This document shows positions 45,087 to 57,064 of a stretch of DNA of 64,000 nucleotides, in pieces. A program made the position numbers and the translations under genes. The DNA comes from Calliphora vicina (Eukaryota > Arthropoda > Insecta > Diptera > Calliphoridae), in the NCBI RefSeq assembly GCF_958450345.1, contig NC_088780.1, positions 23,223,167 through 23,287,166 of the forward strand, read 5' to 3'. Below the pieces are notes generated by a model that ran no database searches, was not told where the DNA came from, and saw only the letters and a list, made by a program, of their open reading frames with translations. Every line of letters starts with the position of its first letter. The first letter of the stretch is position 1.

Positions 45087-46444
45087 TTTATGTTCGAGTG
45101 TATACTTCTCTATTGTGATTTAATAACGAAGAATGGGCAAATCATTATCGGTATGATCCGGGCGCATCACTTTGTCCAATCTTGATCACGCAAGACAGGC
45201 TTGATGCAAGATATGAAAAAACATTAAAATTTTTGAAAGTTGGCATGGTTTGTGGAGCTTCTGAAGAGTAAATATAAGCTTTGTATATAAGGTTTTGATA
45301 TCGGTGGAAACTTTATGACTTGCAGATTGACATTTTAGTGCAATGAATTAATTTTGTGTTTTTTCGGACGTATTTTACCTTAAAAACAAACAATAATATA
45401 AAATGGTGATTTTCCATCAAGAAAAATAAAAATTTTGAATTAATGTAAAATTTGAACACTTACAGACATCACAATAAAATTTGGAAGTAACATAGATATA
45501 AATGTTCTTAAGTCAATGGCATCACTAATGTTGCCATTCTTTGTTTTCAAACATCGAAATTCCTAAAACGGGGAAAATGTGTTTCAAAAACTGAGTTTTT
45601 TTAGAAAATAGCCCACTTTGACGTTATTTACAGTATGATAGTAAAAACGTTTTGTATGTATATAAACAACATATAGGGCTATACAAATAAGTCGAGGTTT
45701 TGAGGATCGGTGCGTTGTGTTTTTAGAATTTTTTACTCAAACATAAAATTTTGTTTCAAAATTGGCCAAGTTTGGATAGGGCTGGGGGGTACAATGACCG
45801 CTTAAGTTAGTCAAATTTTACTTTATACGTTTTTGCGTTAAGTTCTCTTTCCAAAATGTATATAGCCACGAAGAAAATTAGTTTTTTATAAAAGAAAAAA
45901 TATGGGAACTTTTTTGGGAAAAAACTTAAAAAACACACGCATACAAAGATGAAATATATAAATGATGCTTCTACTTTGGATGAGTGTAACTTTTTATAGG
46001 GACGAAATAATTGTTATCAGTTTTATTTTATTTTCTTTAGAATTTTATCGCAAATATACGGCATATATAAAAAACAAATTTCGACCTTTCGTAGGCCCAT
46101 CATATATAAAATACAAAAAAAAGATTGAGCAAAATTTAAAAAAAAAAAATAAACCTAAATATCTCTTGAACTAAAAGAGATAACCCACAGCATATTTTTG
46201 TAGACCTTCTCAAGGACTATCTATATTTTTAATTTCAGCTCTAAATATCTCTTGAAGTAAAAGAGATAACCTACAGATAAGGACTATCTATATTTTTAAT
46301 TTCAGCTCATTCGGATCACAAATGGCTTTTTGGCGACTTTTTTTAAATGTGTGACATTGAGGGTCCACTCACTGATCCCCATTCCCAACACCTCAGCCGA
46401 GTAAATAATACAGCACAACATAGAAATGTGGACTTGATCATACT
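45087..46444 (+). repeat. Foldback element, core
   Basis: The core between the arms; 45520-46300 corresponds to 5215-6060. A short internal duplication of 'cctaaatatctcttgaacta' + 'aaagagataacc' occurs at 46153 and about 46233. Open frames such as 45962-46174 are AT-rich and featureless. Confidence 0.65.
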
Positions 46445-46875
46445 ATTTTAACAAAAAATCTTTGTTTTAGAGTCAAAAAATAGTACAAACGAAAATTGTT
46501 AACCTACTAAGAAGTTTTTTTGTGCTATTTAGAGTGACTAGACACGTTCAGAATGCATTGATATGATCTCAAGAGTTGTTCAACTTTACCGTAGCTACAA
46601 CTTTGCTAAATATTGTTAGTGAAAATTTAGGAGACCCTGGAATTTATTCTAAAAAAAGTAAAAGAAAAATTTTTCTTCCTATATTTTTTCAACATAAGTG
46701 CACGAAAAAGCTATTTTTTGGAAAAAGATTTTAACAAAATTTATTTGGCGGACTCTTAGCTATATTATTGTCATATAATTTTAAGCCGTATCACAAAGTG
46801 TGAATTAGCTGTTAACCAAAAACTGATGACACCTTTTTTAGAGGCCCCACAGATTTTCAGAAACTTTGGGGGCCC
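46445..46875 (-). repeat. Foldback element, right arm
   Basis: Inverted partner of 44687-45086, ending 'tttcagaaactttgggggcc' as at the window start. With the left arm it bounds a ~2.2-kb element. Confidence 0.8.
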
Positions 46876-47339
46876 ATAAAAAAAAAATCGGTCACCAAAA
46901 TGGACAAACTGAGTACAGGGTTTTACTACACTTTGGTAGTAGAGTCGAACCTATATAGTCATGATCGTGTGTTTTTTTCACTGTTGCACTGTGTAATAGA
47001 ACAAGATCAGAATACCACACAGCGGAACAGACATTTTGGTGCCCAAATTTTCATACTTGTCATACTTGTTTTTTTCCAGTCAGCTCGAGTTTTCGAAATA
47101 TCGCGGTGTTTATATTCTCATTTTTTGGCGTTTTTCTTCGAAATATTGGGTAATGCAGCTTAGATTATGATTTTTTTGGCATAAAACAGTTTCTTTTGTG
47201 TATAAGAATTCTGGTGGCTTTATTCGCAATAAAATTTTTTATTAAGAAAATTCTAAATAAAAACTTAACACTACACGTTCAAGGCACTACACTTTCAACA
47301 GTGAAAATAATTTTCAATTAAAATTGGAATGAAATGAAA

Positions 47340-48035
47340 AAAAAGCCAAAGATCGCCCAGGCCAGCCAAAAAAAAATTTTAAGACAGAGAATGAAGATTG
47401 TTGTCAAACTCAACAAGAATTTGCAGATTCATTGGGAGCTACTAAGGCAACAATTTCAAAACGTTTGCGAGCAGTAGGATTAATCCAAATCCAGGGAAAT
47501 TACATATCATACGAATTGAAGATGAGAAAACTTGCTTGACGATTTTGCATGTCCGAAATGATGTTTGCTACAAATGATTTTTGCTCTGAATCATTACTTG
47601 AGGCCAACTAGCTGCATCAACACCAAAGCCAAATATTCATGGCGCAAAGGTAATACTATGTATTTAGTGGGAGCAAACGTGACATATCTATTATGAGTTG
47701 CTGAAATCTCATCAGACCATCACGTGGAAACTATACCGAATGCAACTGATTCATTTGAAGGGAGAATTTGCCGAAAAACTCCTAGAGCATGCCGTAAGAC
47801 ATGAAACTGCAATATTCCAACTTAACAACACTCTTCACATGTTGCAGTACCTGTAAAAAGCGATTTAGAATGAAGTAGTTGGGAAGTTTAACCGCACCCA
47901 CCTTATAGTCAAGAACATGTTCCGTCCGACTACTATTTTTTTCGATCAATGCAGAACGCTCTCTTCACCTTAGAACAAAATATCTGAAATTGGCTCGATT
48001 AGTACTTAGCCTCAAAATATGAGCCATATCGAATT
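47340..48035 (+). pseudogene. Mariner transposase relic, most of the gene traceable
   Basis: The frame from 47397 reads DCCQTQQEFADSLGATKATI + SKRLRAVGLIQ...YISYELK, the second helix-turn-helix of mariner transposase. Further pieces in shifted frames: RFCMSEM (about 47546), STPKPNIHGAKV (about 47617), YYELLKSHQTITWKLYRMQL (about 47691), EVxPHPPYS (about 47885) and DYYFFRSMQNAL (about 47930). The order matches the family. The N-terminal ~60 residues and most catalytic Asp contexts are degraded. Same lineage as the 26.3-kb relic. Confidence 0.85.
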
Positions 48036-48037
48036 AT

Positions 48038-48197
48038 ACATAGAGACGAGACACTACGATTTGTCAAATAAAAATACAACAAAAAATATGTTTGATACAA
48101 CAACAAAATACATTGACTAGCATGTATTTTGTTGTTGCGAGAGATGGGTTTTTGACAACAGACTTAGGTTTTTAACAATTACGTCTCGTCACTATGT
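48038..48197. mobile_element. 160-bp foldback element, TIR ACATAGwGACGAGAC
   Basis: The ends ACATAGAGACGAGAC and GTCTCGTCACTATGT are inverted (14/15). Inside, CAACAACAAAATACAT (48098-48113) and ATGTATTTTGTTGTTG (48122-48137) form a perfect 16-bp stem with an 8-base loop. It sits directly after the mariner relic. Confidence 0.7.
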
Positions 48198-48199
48198 TA

Positions 48200-49590
48200 C
48201 CCTATGATATGAGCATTGCCAATACTTTAAATAAATATAATCTTATGTCAGAATTTTCCTTTTTTTAAAAATGTTTAGAAATTTTAAAAATTTAACCGTT
48301 TACTAGATCAATAAGGAAAATTATAATCTTTTATTCGAATAAAATAAAAGTCGATTAATTCGAAAGTCGACAACACTAACTATAACTGATAAATGGCATA
48401 TAAAAGCCATATAATGAGAGAAAATATCAACATCTTTGAAACTGAACAAATCGCAAAGAAGTAGCAGGCGATTAAATATTTTAAATTTCTGAAGTGCCCT
48501 ACTTTAAGACCCCATAGCGTTAGCATCAGTGGGGTTCGTTTTTAATTTTGTTCATGTTGCTCTGCTATGCCTATTTCAAATTTCTTGCCAATACATAGGA
48601 TAAGAACTTTAGAAATGGCATTGTGACCCATTGTGCATTGATAAAAATATCTGAAAACGTTGCATGGTTCTGGTAAAATTGTCACCAATGCAGAACAAAC
48701 AGCAAAACTAAATAATTTTAATCATATGATTGAAATGATTTGTGAACGGTGTAAAATGTGAAGGTAAATTTAAGTACTTTTATATAAACTACAATTTAGA
48801 CTCACTTCCTCATCAAAAACATATCTAAAAAATCAAAAATCGAATTAGTATTAAATCGTTTAATGTATTGAAAATGGAAAATTTATGAACGAAACTCATT
48901 TAAGGCACGTTAAGGGACAGATCCATTTTTCTAGCAGATGTTACAAACCACACCATCAAACCAATATGCCTTAAAATTTTCCAACTTTTTACGCCACATA
49001 AATTTAATTTAAAAATACCAACTAGAAACAAAAAGAAATATGACAAAATTTTGTAAATTTTGCAAAAAGTATTGTAGAACAATGTCTTATTGTGTTTTAA
49101 TAAAAGGATTAGAAAACAGAACTTTTGCTTTTATTTTTTTTTACTAAGCTGCACTAAAAAAAAATCCCCAAAAAGATAAAGCAAAATATTCCTAAAAAGC
49201 TGTTAGATAGTTTGTATGTGTTACAGTTATTAAAATGCAATCATTATAAAAAAATATGTCAGTATAGTTTAATATTTATATATGAATAACTTATGGCAAT
49301 ATCTAAAATATGAAAAGGAAATAACAAAAAAAAAACAACTCAAGGACTTGGCTGTGAAAACTCTACTTTTTTCCATAAAACACTTTGCAGAAAAATTATA
49401 TATATTATAAACTTGTAGTTGTAATATGTGCATAATAAAAAGAAGAGTTTAAAAAAAAATAATAATAATATATTTGTTTTTATTTTATTTTTACTTTGTA
49501 ATTTGCATATTTTGCTAAAGGTATAAACTACATTTTAAATATACATATGTATGTATGTCTATTGGGGTGGTCCCCAAAAAAGTGCTCAAC
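48200..49590. other. Interval with no recognised feature
   Basis: 'gtgccctactttaagacccc' near 48494 weakly resembles 'ggtgttctactttgaggacc' at 12125, hinting at one more dispersed repeat. The rest is AT-rich and featureless. Confidence 0.35.
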
Positions 49591-49596
49591 TAAACT

Positions 49597-50106
49597 AGTT
49601 AGGAAGTATAGTTGGTCAAGCCCGATCATATAATATTCTACACCGGGTTTATAAGACTTCAATATACCTATATAGTTAAGACTTATATGAATTAAATTTT
49701 ATCTCGATATCAGTACTTGTAAAATATTTATGCATATTTAATTTCTTGAAGATCAGTGAACCGATCATCATAAAATTGGGTAAGGATTTGGGTATATGTA
49801 AGATCGATAAACTAATTTTCGGAAGTGTACTTTATATGGAAACTACGACTTATTATGAACCGATCGTCATAAAGTTAGATAGCATGACTAATTTTTACAT
49901 GAAATTTATTTGTGTTAAGTTTAATATTTTTAAGACTACTACGACCACTTATGAACCGATCGCCTAAAAATTAGATAGCTTATTTGTATTATATTTGGTT
50001 ACCAACAGTTGGAAGACATTTTGTGAAGTTGGCCTTATATGGGAGCTAGAACCAATTATGAACTGATCGCCATGAAATTTTGTGGCATGATTTATGTATA
50101 TGAATG
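49597..50106 (-). mobile_element. HINE, diverged and 5'-incomplete
   Basis: It begins 'gttaggaagtatagttggtc' + 'aagcccgatcatataatatt'. It includes three 'tatgaaccgatc...' blocks and 'ggccttatatgggagctaga' + 'accaattatgaactgatcgc'. It is cut at about 50106 by a fragment of the 28.1-kb TIR family. Confidence 0.65.
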
Positions 50107-50270
50107 GGTAAAAATTTGACATTTTGGACAAACAGGTATTTTTTCTCATCCACGTAATTTATTACCTATTGTTCTTGGCAAAATTCTTCCCAAATAGTTT
50201 AGATAGCTATTTCTTCAATCTTTCGAAAAAAAAATAAAAAAAATTTTACTTTTTCTTTCCAAAATGAGAA
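50107..50270 (+). mobile_element. Fragment of the TATATGGGGGATT TIR family
   Basis: 'aaaatttgacattttggaca' + 'aacaggtattttttctcatc', 'cctattgttcttggcaaaat' and 'gatagctatttcttcaatct' match 28210-28345. Confidence 0.75.
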
Positions 50271-50284
50271 ATATTTTTTTTTTT

Positions 50285-50880
50285 TTTCAAAATGAGTTCT
50301 TTAAGACCTAAGCTATCTTTTGAGCAAAAAGGTTTTTTTTTTAAAAAAATTAAAAAAAAGTTTTTATTTTGTCTAACACTTATTTTAATAGATATCCCAG
50401 TAGCATCCCACTCAGCGACAAAAATGCTCTTAAAGAAAAAAAACCAAGCTTTATTTAGAGCAAAAAAAAAAATGAAAAAAAAAATCAACAAAATTTTTGA
50501 TTTTACAAAAAAAAAATCAAACATTTTATGTTTTGAGTTACAAAACATTTATTTTGACAGATATCCCACTCCTACTCAGCGACAAAAACGCTCTTAAGGG
50601 GAAAGATCTAAGCTTTCTTTTGAGAAAAAAAAATGAAAAAGGGTCCTTTTTGAAAAAAAGTCATCAAAACTTTTGATTTTCTAAAAAAAATGTCAAATAT
50701 TTTATGTTTGGAGTTACAAAACATTTATTTTGATAGATATCTAACTCGCATCCGTCTACGCGACCAAAAGTCTGTTCAAGGAAAAGACCTAAGCTTTATT
50801 TTTTTTGGAAAAAAGTCAAAAAAGTTTTTGATTTTGGAAAAAAATGTCAAACCTTTTGGGAAAAAGTTTAATGATGATCT
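50285..50880 (+). repeat. ~190-bp repeat, about three tandem units
   Basis: Units carry 'gttacaaaacatttattttg', 'atatccca(c/g)...' and 'aaaagacctaagctttatt', interspersed with A-runs. Cores start at about 50395, 50560 and 50735. Longest array of this family in the window. Confidence 0.7.
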
Positions 50881-50884
50881 GGCC

Positions 50885-51280
50885 TAAGCAACCAGTGAAA
50901 TGCTCATGGGAACTTAAGCTTATCCCCCAACAATAAATTTCAGTGAATTTATCAATTATTGGGAATTCAGCACACTAATTCTTATCAAAAGAATTAATTT
51001 TGTATTCCCGTATAATTTTTTGATAAATTTGCAGCAGGTGCCCGTGCATCAAGACTAAACTGGCAACTCTATTTTGATTTTCTTGCGAAAACAATAAAGC
51101 AAGTAGTTTTATTTTTGTTTTGACTTACAAACTACAGTTTGAGTTGAAAATAACCTAACCAATTGTAGTAGGGAATGTAAGAAAAGATAAACTCACTGTT
51201 TATTGTTGGTGTTTTGTTTAAGCTTTGATATGTTTACAAATAAAGCTTGAGTGTCTGTAATTCCCATTCACTTTATTGTA
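50885..51280. other. Interval with no recognised feature
   Basis: AT-rich, with no recognised frame, TIR or tandem unit. 'gatgatctggcctaagcaac' at 50875 recurs at 51633, so a short dispersed repeat is present. Confidence 0.4.
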
Positions 51281-51282
51281 TT

Positions 51283-51582
51283 ACTAGTTGACTGCATTTA
51301 CTAATGTTAGTTCTTCAAGTTTCTCCAACCCACATACACCTACCTGTTCTTATTTATTTGCAAATAATATATCTAAACTTATGCAGGGAGATTTTTTATT
51401 ACAGTTGACTGGAATCAAAAAAAAAAAAAAATTCCGAGTTTTACCCGGAATTTTTGAATTTTTTTTCTTTGCAAATCATCTACTGAAAAATTCGAATCGA
51501 ATAGAAAAAAAATAGCTCCAGCCGTTCTCACGTGATGCCATTACATACATGGACCATTTCATTTTTATATATGTATATAGAT
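51283..51582. repeat. Short interspersed repeat, copy 2
   Basis: Collinear with 8070-8391 but lacking the CCCCGGCTTCGCC block. It ends 'tttttatatatgtatataga'. Confidence 0.7.
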
Positions 51583-51767
51583 TTTTATAATATCTTTAGT
51601 TTTTCTAAAGCCTTTTTAAAAAAGGTTTCCTGATGATCTGGCCTAAGCAACCAAGACATTCTCGTTGGAATTTATTAAGCTTTTTTGGCCATAGTTGACA
51701 AGTAAATACTGAAATTTCTAGAGTAAAAATATAATTTTCTTTGAACATTTATCAAATCTGTTAATTA

Positions 51768-51925
51768 TATGCTTTACCATGAGTGGCAAGGGTATAATAA
51801 GTTTGTCATTCCCTTTGAAATTTCAACATTTTTCATTTGCGACCCCTCAATGTATATATTTTGGATCGTTGTAGACAGCGGAGTGGATATAGCTATGTCC
51901 GCCGCACGGTGGCTCATATCTCAAT
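51768..51925 (+). mobile_element. HINE 5' fragment
   Basis: 'ctttaccatgagtggcaagg' + 'gtataataagtttgtcattc', then 'tttcatttgcgacccctcaa' and 'ggatatagctatgtccgc' match the canonical 5' end of the TTCGGC subfamily. Confidence 0.65.
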
Positions 51926-51929
51926 TTCA

Positions 51930-52445
51930 TCGGCCAAAAGTCCAACTTTTTGTTGACTCCGATTTCAAAAATTTGAATGCCATTCAATAGTAAATACATT
52001 GAAACTAAGGTAGCCAAAAAATTAGATAAAAATATTGTCAATTGTGATGTTAAAGTCAAATATTTTATGTCATTTTATAAAAATGTGATTTTTGTAAATT
52101 TGATCAGAAGTAAATTACCATTACTCGCAAATTATTATAGATAATTTTTTTTGTTATGTTAGTAGGATAATAGTCTTTAAGAGCTGATATGATTTGTCAC
52201 TGTACCGTTTATACTTGATGTGTTATTAATTTTTTTCTCAGGTACTATATTTTAGCCAAATTTGAATTTCAGTGGAATAAAAGTGCTTAGGGTCAAAAGG
52301 GCTTAAACAAATTTTACTACCAGGAGAAAGTCCAAAGTGTCCTCTTTAAGCCTATATATACCTGTTTACCTGTTTTGACCTGTTTGTTGAACACTTTTTT
52401 CATTTGAATGAAATTACTCCCAAATTTTTGTTCTATTTTTATTTT
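51930..52445. other. Interval with no recognised feature
   Basis: AT-rich, without a recognised repeat or frame. Confidence 0.4.
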
Positions 52446-52446
52446 A

Positions 52447-53091
52447 CTTGTTCATATGACTGGCGCAAAGTACAAGTCGCAATTTTGAAGATATTGCGAT
52501 AAAATTTGGTACATAAATTTTTTTCGGCCCGAGAAAATTACTGAAATCGGTCCACTATTTCACCTAGCACCCATACAAATGTTCTCCCGAAATTATACTT
52601 TATCGGTCGTAAATGGTTAATTTATATATATATCTACACAAATTTTGCTCCAAATAATTTTTATATAAACTGAATTAATGTCACCTAATTTTATGATGAT
52701 CGGTCCATTATTAGTCATAGCTCCCATATAAGACCCCCTTCCAAAATCACTTTAACGAGCATAAATCTCTTAAAAATGTTGGTATAAACATAAAATTCAA
52801 CAGAAATAACATTTATATAGACATAAATCACACGACCTAATTTCATGGCGATCGGTCCATTATTAGTCATAGCTCCCATATAAGACCCGCTTCCGAAAAT
52901 CACTTTAACGAGCATATATCTCTTAAAACTGTTGGTATAAATATAAAATTTAACAGAAATAACTTCCATATAGACATAAATCATACGACCTAATTTCATG
53001 GCGATAGGTCCATAATTAGTCATAGCTCCCAAACAATGCCCTCTTCCGAAAATCATTCATATATCATTCACATACTTCGTTACTTGTTTTT
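52447..53091 (+). mobile_element. HINE 3' portion with two identical internal blocks
   Basis: From 'gcgcaaagtacaagtcgcaa' through repeated 'cgatcggtccattattagtc' + 'atagctcccatataagaccc' (about 52699, 52850, near-copy 53003) to 'cgttacttgtttt'. The block period is ~151 bp, as in the 19.3-kb element. The hairpin just before the 3' end is lost. Confidence 0.7.
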
Positions 53092-53329
53092 ATCTGCTGA
53101 TAACTTTTTTAATAAGTACAGCTGATTTAAAAAACAAAAAATTAGCATTTTCATACTAATTCAAATTTAATCTTAAATTGCGCAACAACTGCTGAACCGA
53201 TTTTAATGAAATTAAAACTAGAGAAAAATTCGAGAAGTTATCTGTCCACCAAAAATTTCTAAAATATCTCCATCGGTATAAAAGTTACAGAGTTTTGGCC
53301 AATGAAAAACGAAAATGAGCCACTGTGCG

Positions 53330-53855
53330 CCGGTCCTTCTGACAGTCTGTCTGCCTGTTTCTCTGTATGATGAAATCAACTTTTCGTAGCCCCCAACTAA
53401 CTTACATACATGATTTATACATCAATATATCGGAAATTTTCCCGGCTAGTTTGTTATTTAAAATCGAGACAATCGACCCACAAATGGTTCAGAACTAGGA
53501 AAACCTCGGTTTTTGACCTATTTGTTAACTATATCTAAATTACTGTCGTTAATATAGAAAATATGGATATCCAATTATAAAAAGTCCTTTGCAATGTCGT
53601 ATATAAGGCCAAAGTAAGTCCGATTTTGACTCATTGTAGGACAAAATCGAGAAAAAAAATTTTTTTTCCTCGACATTTAAAAAAAAAAAAATTTATAAAA
53701 TTTCTTTCACTAATATTTTTTTTTAAAATAAAAGAAATTTAAAAAAAATAAAAATTTTTTCGAAAAAAATCAAAAATTTTGAAAAAAAAAAAATTTTAAC
53801 TTTGTTTAAAATTGTTATTGTAAAGTATAATTTGGTGAAGGGTATATAAGACAAT
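53330..53855 (+). mobile_element. HINE, TTCGGC subfamily, lacking both ends
   Basis: 'tgatgaaatcaacttttcgt' + 'agcccccaactaacttacat', 'catcaatatatcgg' and 'cacaaatggttcagaactag', then A/T tracts and 'ataatttggtgaagggtata'. The sequence stops before the terminal hairpin. Confidence 0.65.
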
Positions 53856-53859
53856 TACT

Positions 53860-55490
53860 TACACATTTCGATTCTTTCACACACAAATGAAAAACTAATT
53901 ATTTGATGCTATTATTTTACAAAACAATAGTAGAATATTCCATTTTTTGGTGCACTCTAATGTGTAAATTTTGTAAGCGTTTGCATATGTGCGTATGTCC
54001 TTGTTTGTTTAACAACATCATAAATTTATTTGCAACAAAATGTTACAGTTGTTGTGGATGATGTTCTTTCATTCTTTAAATTTTATTTTTTTTGCGCATA
54101 TATATGACTTGTCTCCTTGTCTCAGCGAACAGTCACATATGCAGACATTTAAAATATATTTATTTCTAGTTTTTATGCTTTTTAAAGTTTTATATTTTAT
54201 TTCTGTTTTTTTTTTTTGTTATTCTGTGTTTGTTTTTGCATAAAAAACTTTGTCTGTTGATAAGTGGTGGGTGTAAGTTGGCTTAGGATTATAATTTTTT
54301 TTTTTGCTTTTTGTTATGTTTGTAACTTAGGGCGTTCAGTGGTCAACATTCTGATAAAAGTTTTAAAAGATAGGAATTAGTTATTAAAAAGAAGTTCCTG
54401 TTTTGTTTTTATTCTTTAAAATTAAAAATTTCATTGATATTCAACCTGTATTCTTATAAAATGACTTAATATTTTAAAAAAACTTAATCATAATTAAATT
54501 TTTGTAAAATTTTATTATTAAATTTTCTAGATTTTTTAAAATTTTTTGAAAACTTTTAAATTTTCTGTGGAAACCCTTACCAAAAATATTGTACGCAAAA
54601 AATAAAACCAGCAAACCCCTCTTACAACAAAAGAACAAAAACATTAAAAAAAAGTCTTGAACTGTACTTGTACATGCCAGAAAAAGTATAAAAAAACGAA
54701 TAAAAGGATCTTTACAGACACAACGGCAGTTATAATTTAAAATTCTTTTTAACTTCAAAAAAAAGTTTTTTTTAAAGAGTTTTAAATTTCGAAATACGAT
54801 TTTAATTTAAATTTCTTTTTTTTTGTATGGATAACAGGAGCAGTTTAAAGACTTAAGGATTTAAGAAGACTTTTAATTGCAGTAAAAGTCAAATAGAAAT
54901 AGAAAAAAGAAAATTATGGAGAACATACAAAAAAAAAAAATGATTTTAAGTTTAGTTATCAAAAGGCTTTAGCAAATTAATTATAAATGTGAAATACTTG
55001 TATTATTAAATTCATAGAATTTTAATTGTTTAGGAAATAGTGGGAATTTAAATAAGTTTCAAGGACATTTTTTTCATATGTAGGAATTTCCATGAAGAAC
55101 ACGCTGATTTAAAACTACTGTTAAGAGATTTCCACGTAACTTGACTGTGACATAAGCTGACTTTAGCAGTAAATTTTTTATATTTAATTGTAATTGTTTA
55201 CCAAGAAAGGACGAATTCAAAAATGTATGTATGCAATGCAGTCAAGACAAAGCAGGCAAACGTGTAGTTAAAATTGAAAAAAATGTATCATACTGCCTGT
55301 TTTTACTTTTTCATACATTTTGCGATATGAAACATTATCAAAGTTTAAACGGTTGCGATAAGAATACATTTTGGAATTCACCCAAAATGTTAAATTATAA
55401 TATTACGAAATATATTTTAAGTACAATACGTATGAGTATTTTTAATTTTTTGGGAAAACAAAAATATCAATCATACGTTATGCTATCAGT
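53860..55490. other. Interval with no recognised feature
   Basis: AT-rich with long T and A tracts (54295, 54815, 54930). Frames up to ~94 codons are Phe/Lys-rich and carry no family motif. Confidence 0.4.
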
Positions 55491-55492
55491 AA

Positions 55493-57060
55493 CGTTACTG
55501 ACTGACTGATTCATCATCGCACAGCCCAAACGGCTGAAGCTAGAATCATGAAATTTTAGCTTTGGGTTCCTCCCTCCCCAAAACGATAAGAAGGGATTTT
55601 TGGAAATTCGAACGTTTATGGGGTAAAACAGGGTAAAAACTGGTAAATTCGGTAACCTTATATCTTCAAAACTAATAAAGATACAAAAAAACTTAAAATT
55701 CCATGTTACTCCATTCAAAAAATAAGCTGACAGGTGTTTCGTACTTTTTCGAAATTCGAAACTTTTAGGGGAGAAAACGGGTAAAAACTGTATTTTGGTA
55801 CTTTCTTGGCATCCTATGTATCTTTTAAACCAATAAACATAGAATCAAATTTTAAATCGTATTCTTTACATATTAAAAAATAAAAATTATAAGTTTGGTA
55901 CTTTTTGGAAATTCGAACCCTTAAGGAATAAAAATTGTGTTTATTTTTGGTACTTTTTCATAAAATATGTTTTTCTATAATTTGACATAGACATACGAAT
56001 ATTTTATTATGAGCTCCCACCACGTTACAGAAATTTATTTGAATAAAATTGTACCACCTCAATGGGGATAAAAAATGTACCAAACAGGGGATAAAATCGG
56101 GAAAATACATTATATTTGAAATTATTAAGCCAATTTGGATAATTTTTTAACGTTGGTTCCTAGATTCATACAAAAATTAACTAACAGGGTGTTATTTGGA
56201 ACTCGAGTACCGAGGTATATATTGGGCCAAATTCGGATAAACAGTTTGGTACTTTTTTTAAAACATATTTATTCTTGGGCACATTAACACAGATTTTAAT
56301 ATATGAGACATAAACAATTTTGGCAAAATGGAATATTTTTAAATTTCAAACTTGATGGGTGTTCAAGGAAGAAAAGGGAAATTGGTACTTTTCTCCTAAT
56401 GGTACTTTTTTAACATTTTAAATTATTTCAGTTATCGATATTAAAGTTGGCTGATATGTATCTGAGTGAAGTTAGTGTTAGGAATAGGGGATAATATTTA
56501 GGTACCAAAATGTGTGAACTGAACTATAGGTACTTTTTTGTTCTTTTAATGGTACTTTTTTGAAATATCTATAACAATGGACTTAGAGACATGAAATTAA
56601 GCATATATGGTCCTAAGTGAGTGAGAATTCTAGGGGGAGACTTTTTGGTACTTTTTCTTTATTCGAATGGTACTTTTTGTAATTTCTTCACCAATGAACC
56701 TAAAAACATGAAATTAAGCTTATATGGACCGAAGTGAGTGGGAATCTACAAGTGACTGCTTTATGGTACTTTTTCTATATTCTAATGGTACTTTTTGAAT
56801 TTTCTGTAATAATGGACATAGAAATATGAAGTTAAGCATATATGGTCCTAAGTGAGTGAGAAGTCTAGGGGGAGACTTTTTGGTACTTTTTCTTCATTCA
56901 AATGGTACTTTTTGTAATTTCTTCACCAATGAACCTAAAGCCATGAAATTAAGCTTATATGGACCCGAGTGAGTCGGAAACCACAAGTGCGGGATTTTTG
57001 GTACTTTTTATATATTCTAATTGTACTTTTTTGAATTTCCTATAATAATGGACCTAGAGT
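55493..57060 (+). repeat. GGTACTTTTT repeat array with a dimeric 235-bp higher-order unit
   Basis: It opens with 'ttactgactgactgattcat' + 'catcgcacagcccaaacggc', the start of a known kind of dispersed arthropod repeat. 'ggtacttttt' then recurs more than 15 times. From 56510 the array is regular: 'tggtcctaagtgagtgaga' at about 56609 and 56844 alternates with 'tggacc(g/c)aagtgagt' at about 56725 and 56960. This gives ~116/119-bp monomers in a 235-bp dimer. Confidence 0.8.
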
Positions 57061-57064
57061 TTCC

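Noticed and set aside
50246..50597. Opposed ~100-codon frames
   Set aside because: Both are translations of A/T runs in the ~190-bp repeat.
52715..53056. 113-codon frame with an internal repeat
   Set aside because: It is the translation of tandem ~151-bp HINE blocks; the repeat in the protein mirrors the DNA repeat.
54474..54758. 94-codon Phe/Lys-rich frame
   Set aside because: AT-rich composition, no motif and no codon bias beyond base composition.
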